DNA of 34,527 nt from Nemertoderma westbladi (taxonomy: Eukaryota; Xenacoelomorpha; Nemertodermatida; Nemertodermatidae), in the NCBI GenBank assembly GCA_032718475.1, contig JAUCBJ010004118.1, positions 1-34,527 on the forward strand. Direction: 5' to 3'. The position numbers and the translations under genes are program-made. The notes beneath the pieces are model-generated. The model made no database searches. It was not told the origin of the DNA and saw only the letters and a program-made list of their open reading frames with translations. Of the stretch, positions 9,023 through 20,338 are shown one piece after another; the first letter of the stretch is position 1, and each line of letters begins with the position of its first letter.

Positions 9023-10519
9023 TAACTACTACTAGGATCGGCATGCTGCATTGCAGCTGCATTTTTAAGAATGCTGTGCCGGCTTGTCTACAAAATTGCG
9101 CCGCCACAACTCCCTATCACCCATGACATTTGCTAGATCATCCGCATCTTCAAGGCCAGTGTCCTTTAAGATGCGTCTCCAGAAAGTCATGACCTGTCCA
9201 CCATGCTTATTCACTCCATGAGGCTGCCAAAGTACAAGATTATGCACTGGCTGGTCCTCACGGCGAAAGCAATGTCCTGCAAAGCGGAGGCGATTTTGTT
9301 CTAGTGTCAAGCTTGGGGGAACCAATGAGACACCTCCAATGTTATACAGTGTCTGGTTGGAGATGTGTGCATTGTACTTGACACAATGAACCCGGCGTAG
9401 CAATCTTGTGAATTGAGATTGAGATCTTGAGATTTGGTGTCCTCAGCAGTTAGAGCCCAGCATGGACTCCCGTAGAGGAGTACTGGAACTACTGCTGCGC
9501 TAAATAATCGGACCTTAAGTTTCCGATTAATTCTCGGTGACTTCCAAATCCTGGAAAGTCTATTCAAAGCTGCCCATGCCTTTCCCTTACGTATTCGAAG
9601 GTCCTCACCTGACTTCCGGATCCATGATCCCAGCCTCCCAGGTAACAGAAGTCGTCCACATGCTCAAGCATACCATCCTTTGAGCTCATGCTCATCCGAT
9701 CAGATACTTGCTGAGGACTTTCAAAGTTAACTGTCAACATTTTTTGGTCTTTTTGGAGTTAATAAAAAGACCAACACTAGAAGCAGCATGTTCTAATGAG
9801 CTGAGGAGCCGTTGGGCTCCCTCTAATGATTCTGAGAGTACTCCTAAGTCATCAGCAAAGTCTAGATCAGTTAGGTACTTGGCAGGATTTGCTCGATTTC
9901 TGGAGCCAGTAGGTGGAGTTATCATCACCCCATCATCATTATAATGATCTAAGGACATGCGTAGAACATAGTCAACCACAATTATGAACAAGAATGGTGC
10001 AAGTGTGTCTCCTTGGAGGACGCCCCATAACACTTCAAATGGTTCTGTGTCACCGTCAACAGTAGACACAAATGTTGTCGAACCATCGTATACTGATCTG
10101 ATTGCTGCATCATCAGGAATCCCATATAATGAAAGTATGCTGAACATACGTGAGCGAGAGACTGAATCAAAGGCCTTGGAGAAGTCAACAAAGATAACAG
10201 CCAGATGCCTGTCTTTCTTTTTTGATAACTCATCAATTATCCTTCTAAGTGCCAAAATGGGTTCCATGGTCCCACGACCTTTACGGAACCCATTCTGATT
10301 TCCACGGAGCAATCTCTCAATGGGATCCCTGATGCGATTTAATAGAATCCTATTGTATAGCTTTGCAGCAATCGAGATCAATGAGATTCCCCGAAAAGAA
10401 CCATAGAGTGTTAGGTTGCCCTTCTTGGGAACTGGCACCAACTTATTTGTTTTCATTTCTTGTGGGACTCTTGTTGTTCGGTACATGTCTACTATGATGG
10501 GATAGATGAGCTTTAAACA
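9023..10519 (-). mobile_element. LINE copy 2, broken RT frame
   Basis: This is the same family as 3249-5035, in the same orientation. The 3' end has a short (TAG)n tail (9024-9034) and the 29-bp insertion described for copy 1. The 5' end stops near 10519, inside the region before RT motif 1. The palm is largely readable (DFSKAFDS, QGDTLAPFLF, FADD) over 9734-10486, but the frame is broken near 9730 and again near 9400-9430, where a short GAGATT-rich rearrangement replaces the sequence seen in copy 1. A small in-frame deletion removes a few residues after GIPD. It is a dead copy. Confidence 0.85.
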
Positions 10520-10557
10520 TCATCACGTCATGTTGCATCATAACAGTGCCCTACCAG

Positions 10558-10606
10558 ACGGCTGTTTTTAAAACAGCCGTGTGCCCCCCCCCCCCCCCCC
10601 CCCCCC
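10558..10606. repeat. Perfect palindrome followed by a 23-base poly-C tract
   Basis: ACGGCTGTTTT, T, AAAACAGCCGT forms an 11-bp perfect inverted repeat at 10558-10580. GTG and 23 consecutive C bases (10584-10606) follow. The junction lies about 40 bp from the truncated 5' end of LINE copy 2. Confidence 0.85.
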
Positions 10607-12148
10607 ACATCTCGGACAAGAGCAAGACTAAAAAAAATAAAAATTTAAATTTTTTTTTGTTTATGGCAATTTTTGTAAACAATGCAGGATTTTTTTGACT
10701 AAAAACTTGAAATTTCAACAACTGTTTTCTTAATAACTTCTTTAAGAAAACACCCAACCAACAAACTTCTAGTCATACATAGGCCAATCGTTGTTGTGAA
10801 CATTTCCTGAAAATGTTATGAGATTCCATCCAGTAGTTCCTCAGAAAAGAGTACTTTGTGTCTAAAAAAAACACAAAAAAATACTTTTCGAGAAAAAGAC
10901 ATTCAAAGTTTTCAAAGCTTCCCTTTTTTTTTTTTTATAAAACGAGTGAATATTCAAACTGGTTGTAAAAATTAAATAAGTACACCACCTGCCTAAAAAT
11001 TCCGATATACAGGAGGGGTTTTCCTGGTATATAGGTGATTTCATTTCTGATGTCAGTTTTTGTGTTTGTCCAATTATAGACTGTCTGTCTGTCGGTCTAT
11101 CTGTCTTTCAGTTTTGACTGACTTTTCAGAAAGACCGACCGACCGACAGACATTTTTGGGCACCTTAAAAACCCGATTACTATAATCTTATAAAATTTTC
11201 ATCTTAAATAGTAGAAAAACAAATTTCGAAATTTTTTTTTTTCTTACATATAGTTAGGTTACTCTACACCCTTAAGTAATATCTGATTGTATCACCGAAT
11301 CAATTTTGCTCTGTCATCTGCTCATATGTAGTTTCGTATAATTATATCCATGACGTACTAGAGTATACATACGAAGTAAAAACAGCGTTAATGGACACAA
11401 ATTATCATTAATTAAAAGCACCATAAAGTCATGTTCATAAACCCCATGTCTTTATAAATGGAGGCGTTTATATGAGTTATTATTTTTCAATACAGAAAGG
11501 TTCTAAAATGTGTGTTCGACCCGTTAAACATATTGTTTCTTGGATTCTAACTAAGAGAAATAACTGGCCCACTAAATTTAGGAGCTTTGCAGCAGCTTGG
11601 CGGGTCGTATCTATAGTAGGTCATCTCATGTCACAAAATGTTTAGGTTGAACGGAGTAAAAACAAAGAAATGAAATATAGTTTACTTACTTAATTACCCC
11701 ACTAGCGGGAGTATGTTGAATTATTTTTTGCAATTATTTACCCACCGAGAAGGCTGCTCCTACTGCGTGGCTCGCCCCACATTTTTCACTCTATCTAAGC
11801 TGCTATGATATCTAAGATTATATATATTTGGACAAATTTTTATTTTGATATTTTGAACTACATACATACATACATACATGGAATAATTATTAATTACAAT
11901 GAAATTTACAATGTCTTTGTAATCTGTGATTAATTTTTCAACGAACTAATTCTGTGATTATTAATAAATTAAGACAATTATTTTCAAAAAAGTAATCATT
12001 GTCTAGAAATAACATAGTTTTTTTTCCCGCTGACCCCGAGAGGTATAATTTGTCGAGCTAACTAAGTTAGATAGATCAAGGGAACTAAGGGAAAAACCAT
12101 TTTATTTTCTTCCATGTAATAATAAAATACGTAATTATTTCACAAAGT
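10607..12148. other. AT-rich intergenic region, no gene
   Basis: Only short chance frames are seen. An inverted pair of CTGTC/GACCG-rich arms lies at about 11083-11110 and 11130-11152, and a CATA microsatellite at about 11861-11880. A/T homopolymers are frequent. Confidence 0.6.
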
Positions 12149-13198
12149 TGCCTTGCCACATCCCCATACTTCCATCCACCTCCCCATACTTCCTTGCCAC
12201 CTCCCCATAATTCCTTGCCACCTCCCCATACTTCCTTGCCACCTCCCCATACTTCCTTGCCACATCCCCATACTTCATTGCCACCTCCCCATATTTCCTT
12301 GCCACCTCCCCATACTTCCTTGCCATCTCCCCATACTTCCTTGCCACATCCCCATACTTCATTGCCACCTCCCCATAATTCCTTGCCACCTCCCCATACT
12401 TCCTTGCCATCTCCCCATACTTCCTTGCCACATCCCCATACTTCCTTGCCACCTCCCCATACTTCCTTGCCACCTCCCCATACTTCCTTGCCACCTCCCC
12501 ATACTTCCTTGCCACCTCCCCATACTTCCTTGCCACCTCCCCATACTTCCTTGCCACCTCCCCATACTTCCTTGCCACCTCCCCATACTTCCTTGCCACA
12601 TCCCCATACTTCCTTGCCACCTCCCCATAATTCCTTGCCACCTCCCCATACTTCCTTGCCACCTCCCCATACTTCCTTGCCACCTCCCCATACTTCCTTG
12701 CCACATCCCCATACTTCCTTGCCACCTCCCCATACTTCCTTGCCACCTCCCCATACTTCCTTGCCACCTCCCCATACTTCCTTGCCACCTCCCCATACTT
12801 CCTTGCCACCTCCCCATACTTCCTTGCCACCTCACCATACTTCCTTGCCACCTCCCCATATTTCCTTGCCACCTCCCCATAATTCCTTGCCACCTCCCCA
12901 TATTTCCTTGCCACCTCCCCATAATTCCTTGCCACCTCCCCATACTTCCTTGCCACCTCACCATACTTCCATCCACCTCCCCATAATTCCTTGCCACCTC
13001 CCCATACTTCCTTGCCACCTCCCCATACTTCCTTGCCACCTCCCCATACTTCCTTGCCACCTCCCCATACTTCCTTGCCATCTCCCCATACTTCCTTGCC
13101 ACCTCCCCATACTGTCTTGCCACATCCCCATACTTCCTTGCCACCTCCCCATACTTGCTTGCCACATCCCCATACTTACTTGCCACCTCCCCATACTT
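12149..13198 (+). repeat. 21-bp minisatellite, about 50 units
   Basis: The unit is CTTGCCACCTCCCCATACTTC with cyclic variants (CACATCCCC, CATCTCCCC, ATAATTCC, ATATTTCC). Because 21 is divisible by three, several frames on both strands stay open for 270-346 codons with seven-residue periods (PPPHTSL, LPILPCH, EVARKYG, RWQGSMG). These are artefacts of the period. Variant order near the 5' side repeats in blocks of about five units, hinting at higher-order duplication. Confidence 0.97.
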
Positions 13199-13208
13199 AA
13201 AAGTTGGG

Positions 13209-13229
13209 ACATACATACAGTATGTATGT
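13209..13229. repeat. Palindromic ACATACATAC / GTATGTATGT
   Basis: This is a perfect 10-bp inverted repeat with a one-base centre just after the 21-bp array. It is low-complexity sequence and may simply reflect a CATA microsatellite. Confidence 0.7.
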
Positions 13230-14540
13230 ACTAGTAGCGTTTTTAGTGAAATCTTTAATTTCGTTGCCAACCGCTAGGGGGAGGCAATAACATTTTTCAT
13301 ATTTTTGTATAAATTATATTTGGCCTTCCATACAGTGGTTAACCATGATAAAAGAGTAATATTAAAATTAAGGGGGGGGGGGGGGGGTTACACAATTTTC
13401 GGACAACTCTTCGATCTTTATCACTCAGTGTTTCAAAATTGTTTGGTTTTGACTATAATTTGGAATATAAGTACCTACTGTAAGATGCTATTCTACATGA
13501 CAGGTCAGAAAAATTATATTTTTCGCTATTTAATATTGGTTAATACTAGTTAACAATAAAAAAAAACTTGGTTGCGCTTAAAACCCTAAGGCTTTTACAG
13601 TTGTAAATCTAATCACATGAAAGTTTTTTTGATATTAGATCAATGATTGGGCAACATAAACTATCAGGAGAAATTTTGTGAAAATAATTCTGCACCGCTA
13701 GGTGGCGCTGCAAATTTATAGCAAATTTTTTAGGTTTGTTATAAATAGTATTAATTTGTATTAACATAAAATTTCAACAAGTTGTCTGATACTTTTATGC
13801 AGGGTTGCTATGTAGACACCCACATAAATTTTCAGACAATTTTTCAAAAATTGTAGAACTATTAGCCTATTAGGGTTTTCTAAGTTGACAATCTCATTAA
13901 AAAAATATTTGGAGATAATCGACCTTTCATTATACATAGTAATTTCAATAGGTCTCCTTAAATAGAACTTGTTACAACTTGAAAACTAAAATAGTTATTA
14001 AATAGCGGTTTTCAGATTTGGAAACACCATTTAAACACACAGTATAATTGGGACCAAAATTGTTTCAAATTTAAGATTGACTATTTAACTGTCACTTTTT
14101 GAACTTTCAAAACCCAGTATATTCAACAAATATGGTAAACCCTAATTTTTCACCACATCAAAACCAAGTAGATGCAAAATTGTGTAGTTACTGGGTTTCT
14201 AGTAAACATTTACTGGGTTTTGGGAAATTAATAATTATAATTTTTGTACTCTAGGTTGTAGAGACACCGTTTTGTATGAAAAACTTCAAATGCGATTTTC
14301 TCAAAAATGAAGTTTTTTCACTTACTGGGTTTCGGCTCAGCATGGGGCAGTCGGGGGGGGGGGGGGGGGGGGGGGGGGGGTATACCAGCACAGACTCAGA
14401 TACAGGATGTTGGAACCACTCACTGGGTATCCTCCCAGTGAGCGAGCAGGTTTATTGAATGCCATGCCTGGGCTGATTGCCTGCTATCATCAGCACTGTT
14501 AATGGCGTCAACCTGCTTATTGACTTTTTGGACCAATTTA
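13230..14540. other. AT-rich intergenic region with two poly-G tracts
   Basis: No gene is seen. Poly-G runs lie at 13372-13387 (16 bases) and 14353-14380 (28 bases). The words TACTGGGTTT and ACTGGGTTTC recur between about 14115 and 14340. CTCACTGGG and CCCAGTGAG form a 9-bp hairpin at 14419-14442. Confidence 0.6.
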
Positions 14541-15931
14541 TTGTAAACAAACAAATTGGTGCCAGTTCCCAAGAAGGGCAACCTAACACTCTAGATTCTT
14601 TTCGGGGAATCTCGTTGATCTCGATTGCTGCAAAGCTATGCAATAGGATTGTATTAAATCGCATCAGGAATCCCATTGAGAGACTGCTCCGTGGAAATCA
14701 GAATGGGTTCCGTAAAGGTCGTGGAACCATGGAGCCCATTTTGGCACTTAGAAGGATAATGAAGAGTTATCAAAAAAGAAAGACAGACATCTGGCTGTTA
14801 TCTTTGTTGACTTATTCAAGGCCTTTGATTCAGTCTCTCGCTCACGTATGTTCAGCATACTTTCATTATATGGGATTCCTGATGAAATTATTGCAGAAAT
14901 CAGATCAGTATACGATGGTTCGACAACATTTGTGTCTACTGTTGCGGTGACACTGAACCATTTGAAGTGTTATGGGGAGTCCCCCAGGGAGACACATTTG
15001 TGCCATTCTTGTTCATAATTGTGGTTGACTATGTTCTACGCATGTCCTTAGATCATCATAATGATGATGGGGTGATGGTAACTCCGCCTACTGGCTCCAG
15101 AAGTCGAGGAAATCCTGCCAAGTAGCTAACTAATCTAGACTTTGCTGATGATTTAGGAGTACTCTCAGAATCACTAGAGGTAGCCCAACGGCTCCTCAGC
15201 TCATTAGAACAGGCTGCTTCTAGTGTTGGTCTGTTTATTAACTCCAAAAAGGCCAAATTTCAAAGTCCTCAGCAAGTCTCTGACCGGATGAGCATAAGCT
15301 CAAAGGATTGTATGCTTGAGCATGTGGACGACTTCTGTTACCATCGCCGACTTCTACTTTCCGGAAGACAGGTGAGGACCTTCGAATACGTAAACGTAAG
15401 GGAAAGGCATGGGCGAATGGGCTTTCCAGGATTTGGAAGTCACCGAGAATTAATCGGAAACTTAAGGTCCGATTATTTAAAGCAGCAGTAGTTCCAGTAC
15501 TCCTCTATGGGAGTCCATGCTAGGCTCTAACTGCTGAGGACACCAAATCTCTGGATGGCACATTCACAAGAATGCTACGCCGGGTTCATTGTGTCAAGTA
15601 CAATGCACAGATCTACAACCAGACTCTCTCTGTATAACATTGGAGGTGTCTCATTGGTTCCCCCAAGCTTGACACTAGAACAAAATCGCCTCCGCTTTGC
15701 AGGACATTGCTTTCACCGTGAGGACCAGCCAGTGCATAATCTTGTACTTTGGCAGCCTCATGGAGTGAATAAGCATGGTGGACAGCCCTTGACTTTTTTG
15801 AGACGCATCTTAAAGGACACTGGCCTTGAAGATGTGGATGATCTAGCAAATGTCATGGGTGATAGGGAGTTGTCGTGGCGAATTTTTGTCGACAAGCCGG
15901 CACAGCATGCCGATCCTAGTAGTAGTAGTAG
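14541..15931 (+). mobile_element. LINE copy 3, broken RT frame, plus strand
   Basis: This is the same family as copies 1 and 2 but in opposite orientation. It begins inside the sequence before RT motif 1 (CCCAAGAAGGGCAACC near 14567) and ends with a (TAG)n tail at about 15916-15931. The frame is broken several times: near 14760, at the motif B region near 14945-14985 (GTCCCCCAGG), by an in-frame TAG near 15122, and near 15255-15300. FADD survives as TTTGCTGATGAT near 15140. It lacks the 29-bp insertion present near the 3' end of copies 1 and 2, so its C-terminal frame runs on into the TAG repeats. Confidence 0.85.
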
Positions 15932-16439
15932 CCACTTAGAACAGCACCTTGCTTTACACCGTTAGATTCACATTCGTGGGGCCTTCGCGCAGCACGAGGC
16001 TCAGATATCAGATAACGATTATAATTGAGCAATTCTATCTCAAAATCGGCATTTAAGAAATTTTACCAAACCCCAAACCGCCAATAATAATAAATCAAAA
16101 AAGAGACTTCCCCCCTTCAACCCCCCTCTTAATCTGCACGACTGCCGGACTGCACCACCCCAACCCGAAGGCACACAGAGGATTAATGAAAGGCAGAGGT
16201 ATTAACAGGAAATTTGAGTTTTAAATTTTTGGCGTAGAGGCGACCCAATTTGTAAAAAATATTAAAACTTACCTTGCCGATAGTATTGATACTGAAATAC
16301 TGTATTAATTTATCATGTCAACACTTCAACGAAATTACAGTATTTAGCTAATTATTCTAAAGAATCAGGATGAAATACTCAGGCAATCATTTTGTGAGAT
16401 AAATAATCAGCAAGCTGGCTTATTGGTTTACTTACACGT
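15932..16439. other. Unassigned spacer before the Gypsy-like element
   Basis: No gene is recognised. C-rich and AT-rich patches are present (for example about 16108-16150). It could include a decayed 5' LTR or leader of the Gypsy element, but no second LTR copy is visible in the window to test that. Confidence 0.4.
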
Positions 16440-17955
16440 TTTACTGAGGCTGGTGCTACTTGGGGTCAAAAAAAACCCCAACAAGCCGAACCGCGATCTC
16501 CAGGATGTTCCGGACACCATACCAGTAGCCCGGCACCGTACAGCCACCCAACAAGCAGCCGCACTTGAGCTAATGCTTGGGCAGATTGCCAACTACGCCC
16601 CAACTATCTCAAGAAACTCCATTGTCAGCTCTTCCACATCTCTAATTACCATCTGGCAGGCCATACACCAGCATTACGGTTTCCAATCTACTGGCGCGAG
16701 ATTCCTCGATTTTGCCACCATCCACCTGGAAACTGAGGAGAGGCCCGAGGATCTATATCATCGGCTAACTGCCTTCATGGAAGACAACCTCCTGTCCCAG
16801 GCAGGATGCGTTACCCACCATGGGGTAGCCCCCATTGAAGATGAGGAAGTTTCCCCTTCACTCGAAAATTTCATTGTCCTGACATGGTTGCGCCTTATCC
16901 ATGAAGACTTACCACGCCTTGTACAACAGCGATATGGAACTGAGCTGCGTTCCTGCACCCGGCCCTCCATAAAACCAGAAGTGAGCCAAGCACTAACTTC
17001 CTTCTTTGAGGAAATCCATGCGTCAACCGAAGTGCGTTCCTTCCGTTCCCACACTGTCAAAGCCCGTCGACCAGGACCACCGGTAACCAAGCAAAGGAGT
17101 GACGCCCGTCACCGACAGTTATCGCTGCAACGTTCACGCACTAGCCCGACCTGTGCACTATGTTACCAGGTAGGTCGTCATCCTATAGACCATTTTCTGA
17201 GTAACTGCCCCTTTCTGCCCGAACGTGACTGTAAATACATTACTCATACCCGTCTTATAGATCTTGAGGATAAAGAGGACAAGGAAGTTGATAATATTCC
17301 CGTTGTTGAGTTAGATAATTTTTTGGAGGACTCACCCAGAGTCCATCGTGTTGCAGTTGTTCACTCCCCATATCTCGATGTATGTACCAATGGAAATGTG
17401 TACCGTATTACCCTGGACTGTGGATCCGAATCAAATCTTATCCGAGAATCACTAGTGCGAACCCTAGGAGAAACTATATCACCCAGCTCCCGGTAAGTGC
17501 CAGCCCTTGCTGATGGTAAATCCACCCTCCGTGTTATTGGTGAAACTACCTACGGTATGTCACATAAATCATTAACTTTTCCATTTACTGGCCTTGTAGT
17601 CTCCTCCTTGGGAACCCCTGTTATAGCTGGAATGCCATTTTTACAGGCAAATGATATCAGCATTCGTCCTGCCCTTAACAGAATCACATTCCGTGATGGC
17701 AGTTCAGCCATATGTACTCCATCATCACCAGCTATTCCTAATGTGCGGCGCATTGAGTTTACCCTCCTCCGCGCTCCTTCCCACTCATCTCTGATATGGC
17801 CTGGAGACTCCCTCTCCCTACCTCCCTATATCGACTGTGATACCCCACTTCTTGTTGCCCCCCAACCTTCCCCATCAACCTGGATCTTTCCATCCACCAT
17901 AGTTTTCACCCATGGTTGTCCAACCTTATCTTGGACAAGTCCGCATCCCGAATGA
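16440..17955 (+). pseudogene. Gypsy-like gag and protease region
   Basis: The frame opens at 16423, but the first codons may be flanking sequence. The Gag text includes NFIVLTWLRLIHEDLPRLV and QRYGTELRS. A nucleocapsid-like cysteine motif, CALCYQVGRHPIDHFLSNC, lies near 17152-17210. The protease segment has DCGSESNLI near 17418, where D-S/T-G is expected, so the catalytic triplet may be altered. A TAA at 17494-17496 interrupts the frame, which then continues in the same phase to 17955. Gag normally packages the element RNA and the protease matures it. The stop could be decay or a readthrough site; decay is more likely given the damage downstream. Confidence 0.75.
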
Positions 17956-19061
17956 GTTACCAAACCCTGTCACTATAAAACGTAACTCCCATACATCAAC
18001 CCAAGCCATTTCTCAACCAGCAGCAGTGACCAATGTCAATAGTACACCCAGTATGATTGTTCGTCAACCCCCCCATCCCACACTAAAGTCCTCAAATCCA
18101 GTTTCTATTGATCCTGATAGTCTACTCTCCCCCTCTGACCACCAAAGTTTCCATGCTTTGTTAGATAAATATGATACTGTCTTTAACCCCCACTATCCAG
18201 GGTATAATGGTGCAGCTGGCCCATTCGAGGCAGTTGTTAACATGGGACCTACCCTCCCTCCCCAACATAAAGGTCGCATTCCTCAGTATGCCCATATCCG
18301 CCAACTAGAGTTGCAAGAGCGCTTTGATGAACTTGAACACCTTGGTGTATTTGCTACTCCAGAGTCAGTCCCAGTTAATATTGAGTATTTATCCCATCAT
18401 TTCTAGTCTCTAAGCCTAATAGCGGCACCTGCCTTGTCACAGCCTTCACTGGGGTAGCTCGATACTGCAAGCCCCAACCTGCCTTACTCCCTGATGTCAC
18501 GTCCACCCTTTGTACCATTGGTTCCTACCGTTACATTATTAAAACTGATTTAACTTCTGTATTTTATCAAATTCCCTTTCAGCAATCATCATTGAAGTTT
18601 TGTGGTGTAGTTACACCATTCCGTGGTGTACGTGTTTATGCCCGTTGTGCCATGGGCATGCCAGGATCTGAGACTGCGCTTGAGGAACTTATGTGCATAG
18701 TCCTTGGTGCCCTTATCATCCAAGGTAGCGTCACAAAATTGGCCGATGGATGGTCTTTACTGTGGTGGAAACACCATAAAAGATCTCCTTAGTAATCCCC
18801 CTCCTTGCCCTCTTTGCAGCACTTCATCGCTGTGACTTACGGTTATCACCAAATAAAACCGTCAGTGGTCCACGTTCCACCACTATTATTGGTTGGCAAT
18901 GGACTGAGGGATTCCTCCCTGCATCACCTCATATCACATCTACTCTCTCATGTTACCCACCCCCATCTACCATCCATGAGCTCAGGTCGTTCATTGGGTC
19001 CTTCAAGGTTTTAGCTAAGGTTTTCCCCCATTGTTCCAGTCTGATTGCCCCACTCGACACT
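17912..19061 (+). pseudogene. Gypsy-like reverse transcriptase, frameshifted
   Basis: The frame 17912-18406 carries the spacer and start of RT. After a small frame change near 18400, LVSKPNSG, motif [16 protein letters not shown] (about 18536-18580) and motif [18 protein letters not shown] (about 18640-18690) follow. The active-site motif, expected as L-A-D-D, reads KLADGW near 18738-18755, so the second aspartate is missing or shifted. Further frame changes follow to the thumb and connection region (LRSFIGSFKVL near 18980). This RT cannot be active as it stands. Confidence 0.75.
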
Positions 19062-19673
19062 ATGTTGTCTGACCAGCCGCATGATGCTGTTGCCTGGACG
19101 GATGAGTCATCGGTAGCCTTTCGTCGTGCTCAGGCCTCCCTGAAATCCTGTCGTTCTGTTGCCATACCCATACCCAGGCCTACCAATAGATTATATATTG
19201 TCACTGATGCTGCCTCCAGTACAGATGGCCTTGGCGCAGTCTTATATGTGAACCATGCATCATCCTTCCTAGTTGCTTATTATTATTCTGCTAAATTACG
19301 CATACACCAGACATCTTGGCTCCCCTGTGAACTCGAGGCACTTCAGATTGCCATGGCTGTCCAACATTTTTCCCCCATATATATCCCATTCATTGCATCA
19401 GTAAACTGTTCTCACCAACAGCAAGCCTTGCGTCCAGGCCTTCATCAAACTGTCCCGAGGTGCATACTCAGCTAGTCCGCGTCTTTCCACCTTCCTTGCC
19501 ACAGTATCACAGTTTGGCCTAGCCATGACGAACATTAAGGGTGCCACAAATCTGTCAGCAGATTTCCAGAGCCGTAATGTACCACAATGCAGTTCAGGGA
19601 ACTGCCAGATTTGTCGCTTCCTTGAAGAAACCATCACCTCTCCAATAATCCGTGAACTCCATGATACCACCTC
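19062..19673 (+). pseudogene. Gypsy-like RNase H and start of the integrase tether
   Basis: Text typical of the RNase H domain follows the RT: IVTDAASSTDGLGAVLY (first catalytic Asp) and WLPCELEALQIAMAVQHFSP (catalytic Glu). After a frame change near 19420-19520 come LSADFQSRN and a CX2C string (CQIC), leading toward the integrase. The reading frame stops at the left end of the inserted LTR element, in the codons for Asp-Thr-Thr-Ser. Confidence 0.75.
19669..19673 (+). repeat. Target site duplication, left copy (ACCTC)
   Basis: ACCTC directly precedes the left LTR (TGTTAGC...) and recurs directly after the right LTR at 28075-28079. The match can be extended to ACCTCT if the LTR is taken to start with G. 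A 5-bp duplication suits LTR elements, including BEL/Pao. Confidence 0.8.
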
Positions 19674-20255
19674 TGTTAGCTTATTCAATTCCGCTAACTA
19701 TCCCATACAAAGTTGGCCAAGCAGGGCCTTTAAGCAATATTGGGAGTACGAGGTTGATTGCCAATCAACCTCGTATCACCCCAATAAACGGGGCGACAAA
19801 CCCCAAAGGGAGACACACACACAGCGGGGGTCAGAGGTTACACCTCCGGGAAGGAGAGAGTGACAGTAGCGGGGGGAAGCACTCCCAGAGAGATGGGAGG
19901 GCGAGAAGTGAGTTATTAGCCAATGGGGGGCAGGCATCCGCTGAGTAATGTAATACGGCCAACCAGTGCAATATATTACCAGTTGTTGTGTCATTTCATT
20001 CACTTTTAGTTAGTCAGTTAGTTAGGGCAGAACGGGAACTCTTAAAACCGTCCTCGACCACTGCCACCATCATCATTTAGTCATCACTATCTTACCGGTA
20101 CTCATTTAATCTGTGCTTATACTTCAGTTAGTCATATTATACATACCAAGAACAATAAGACTCTCAATCAGAACTTCTTTCTTTCACATACACACAGCGG
20201 GGACACGTAGTCAAGATAACCGGATAAACCGGGATCCTCGGTGGATCCCGTCACA
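19674..20255 (+). repeat. Left LTR of the inserted element
   Basis: It starts TGTTAGC and ends GTCACA, giving TG...CA termini. It contains a 14-bp hairpin with one-base spacing (19747-19760 / 19762-19775), an AATAAA at 19783-19788, a TATA-like AATATATTA near 19970 and a terminal GGGATCC / GGATCCC inverted pair (20231-20249). It differs from the right LTR by about eight substitutions and four small indels totalling 17 bp. Confidence 0.92.
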
Positions 20256-20338
20256 GTGTTAAGATCCGAGCAGTTGCCCTGAGCGATAAGATACCCAAAC
20301 TCTAACTGACAGCCACCGACCAGAAATAGAGACCAGAG

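Noticed and set aside
12153-13270. Long open frames on both strands (270-346 codons)
   Set aside because: The 21-bp period has no stop in several frames; the products are perfect seven-residue repeats.
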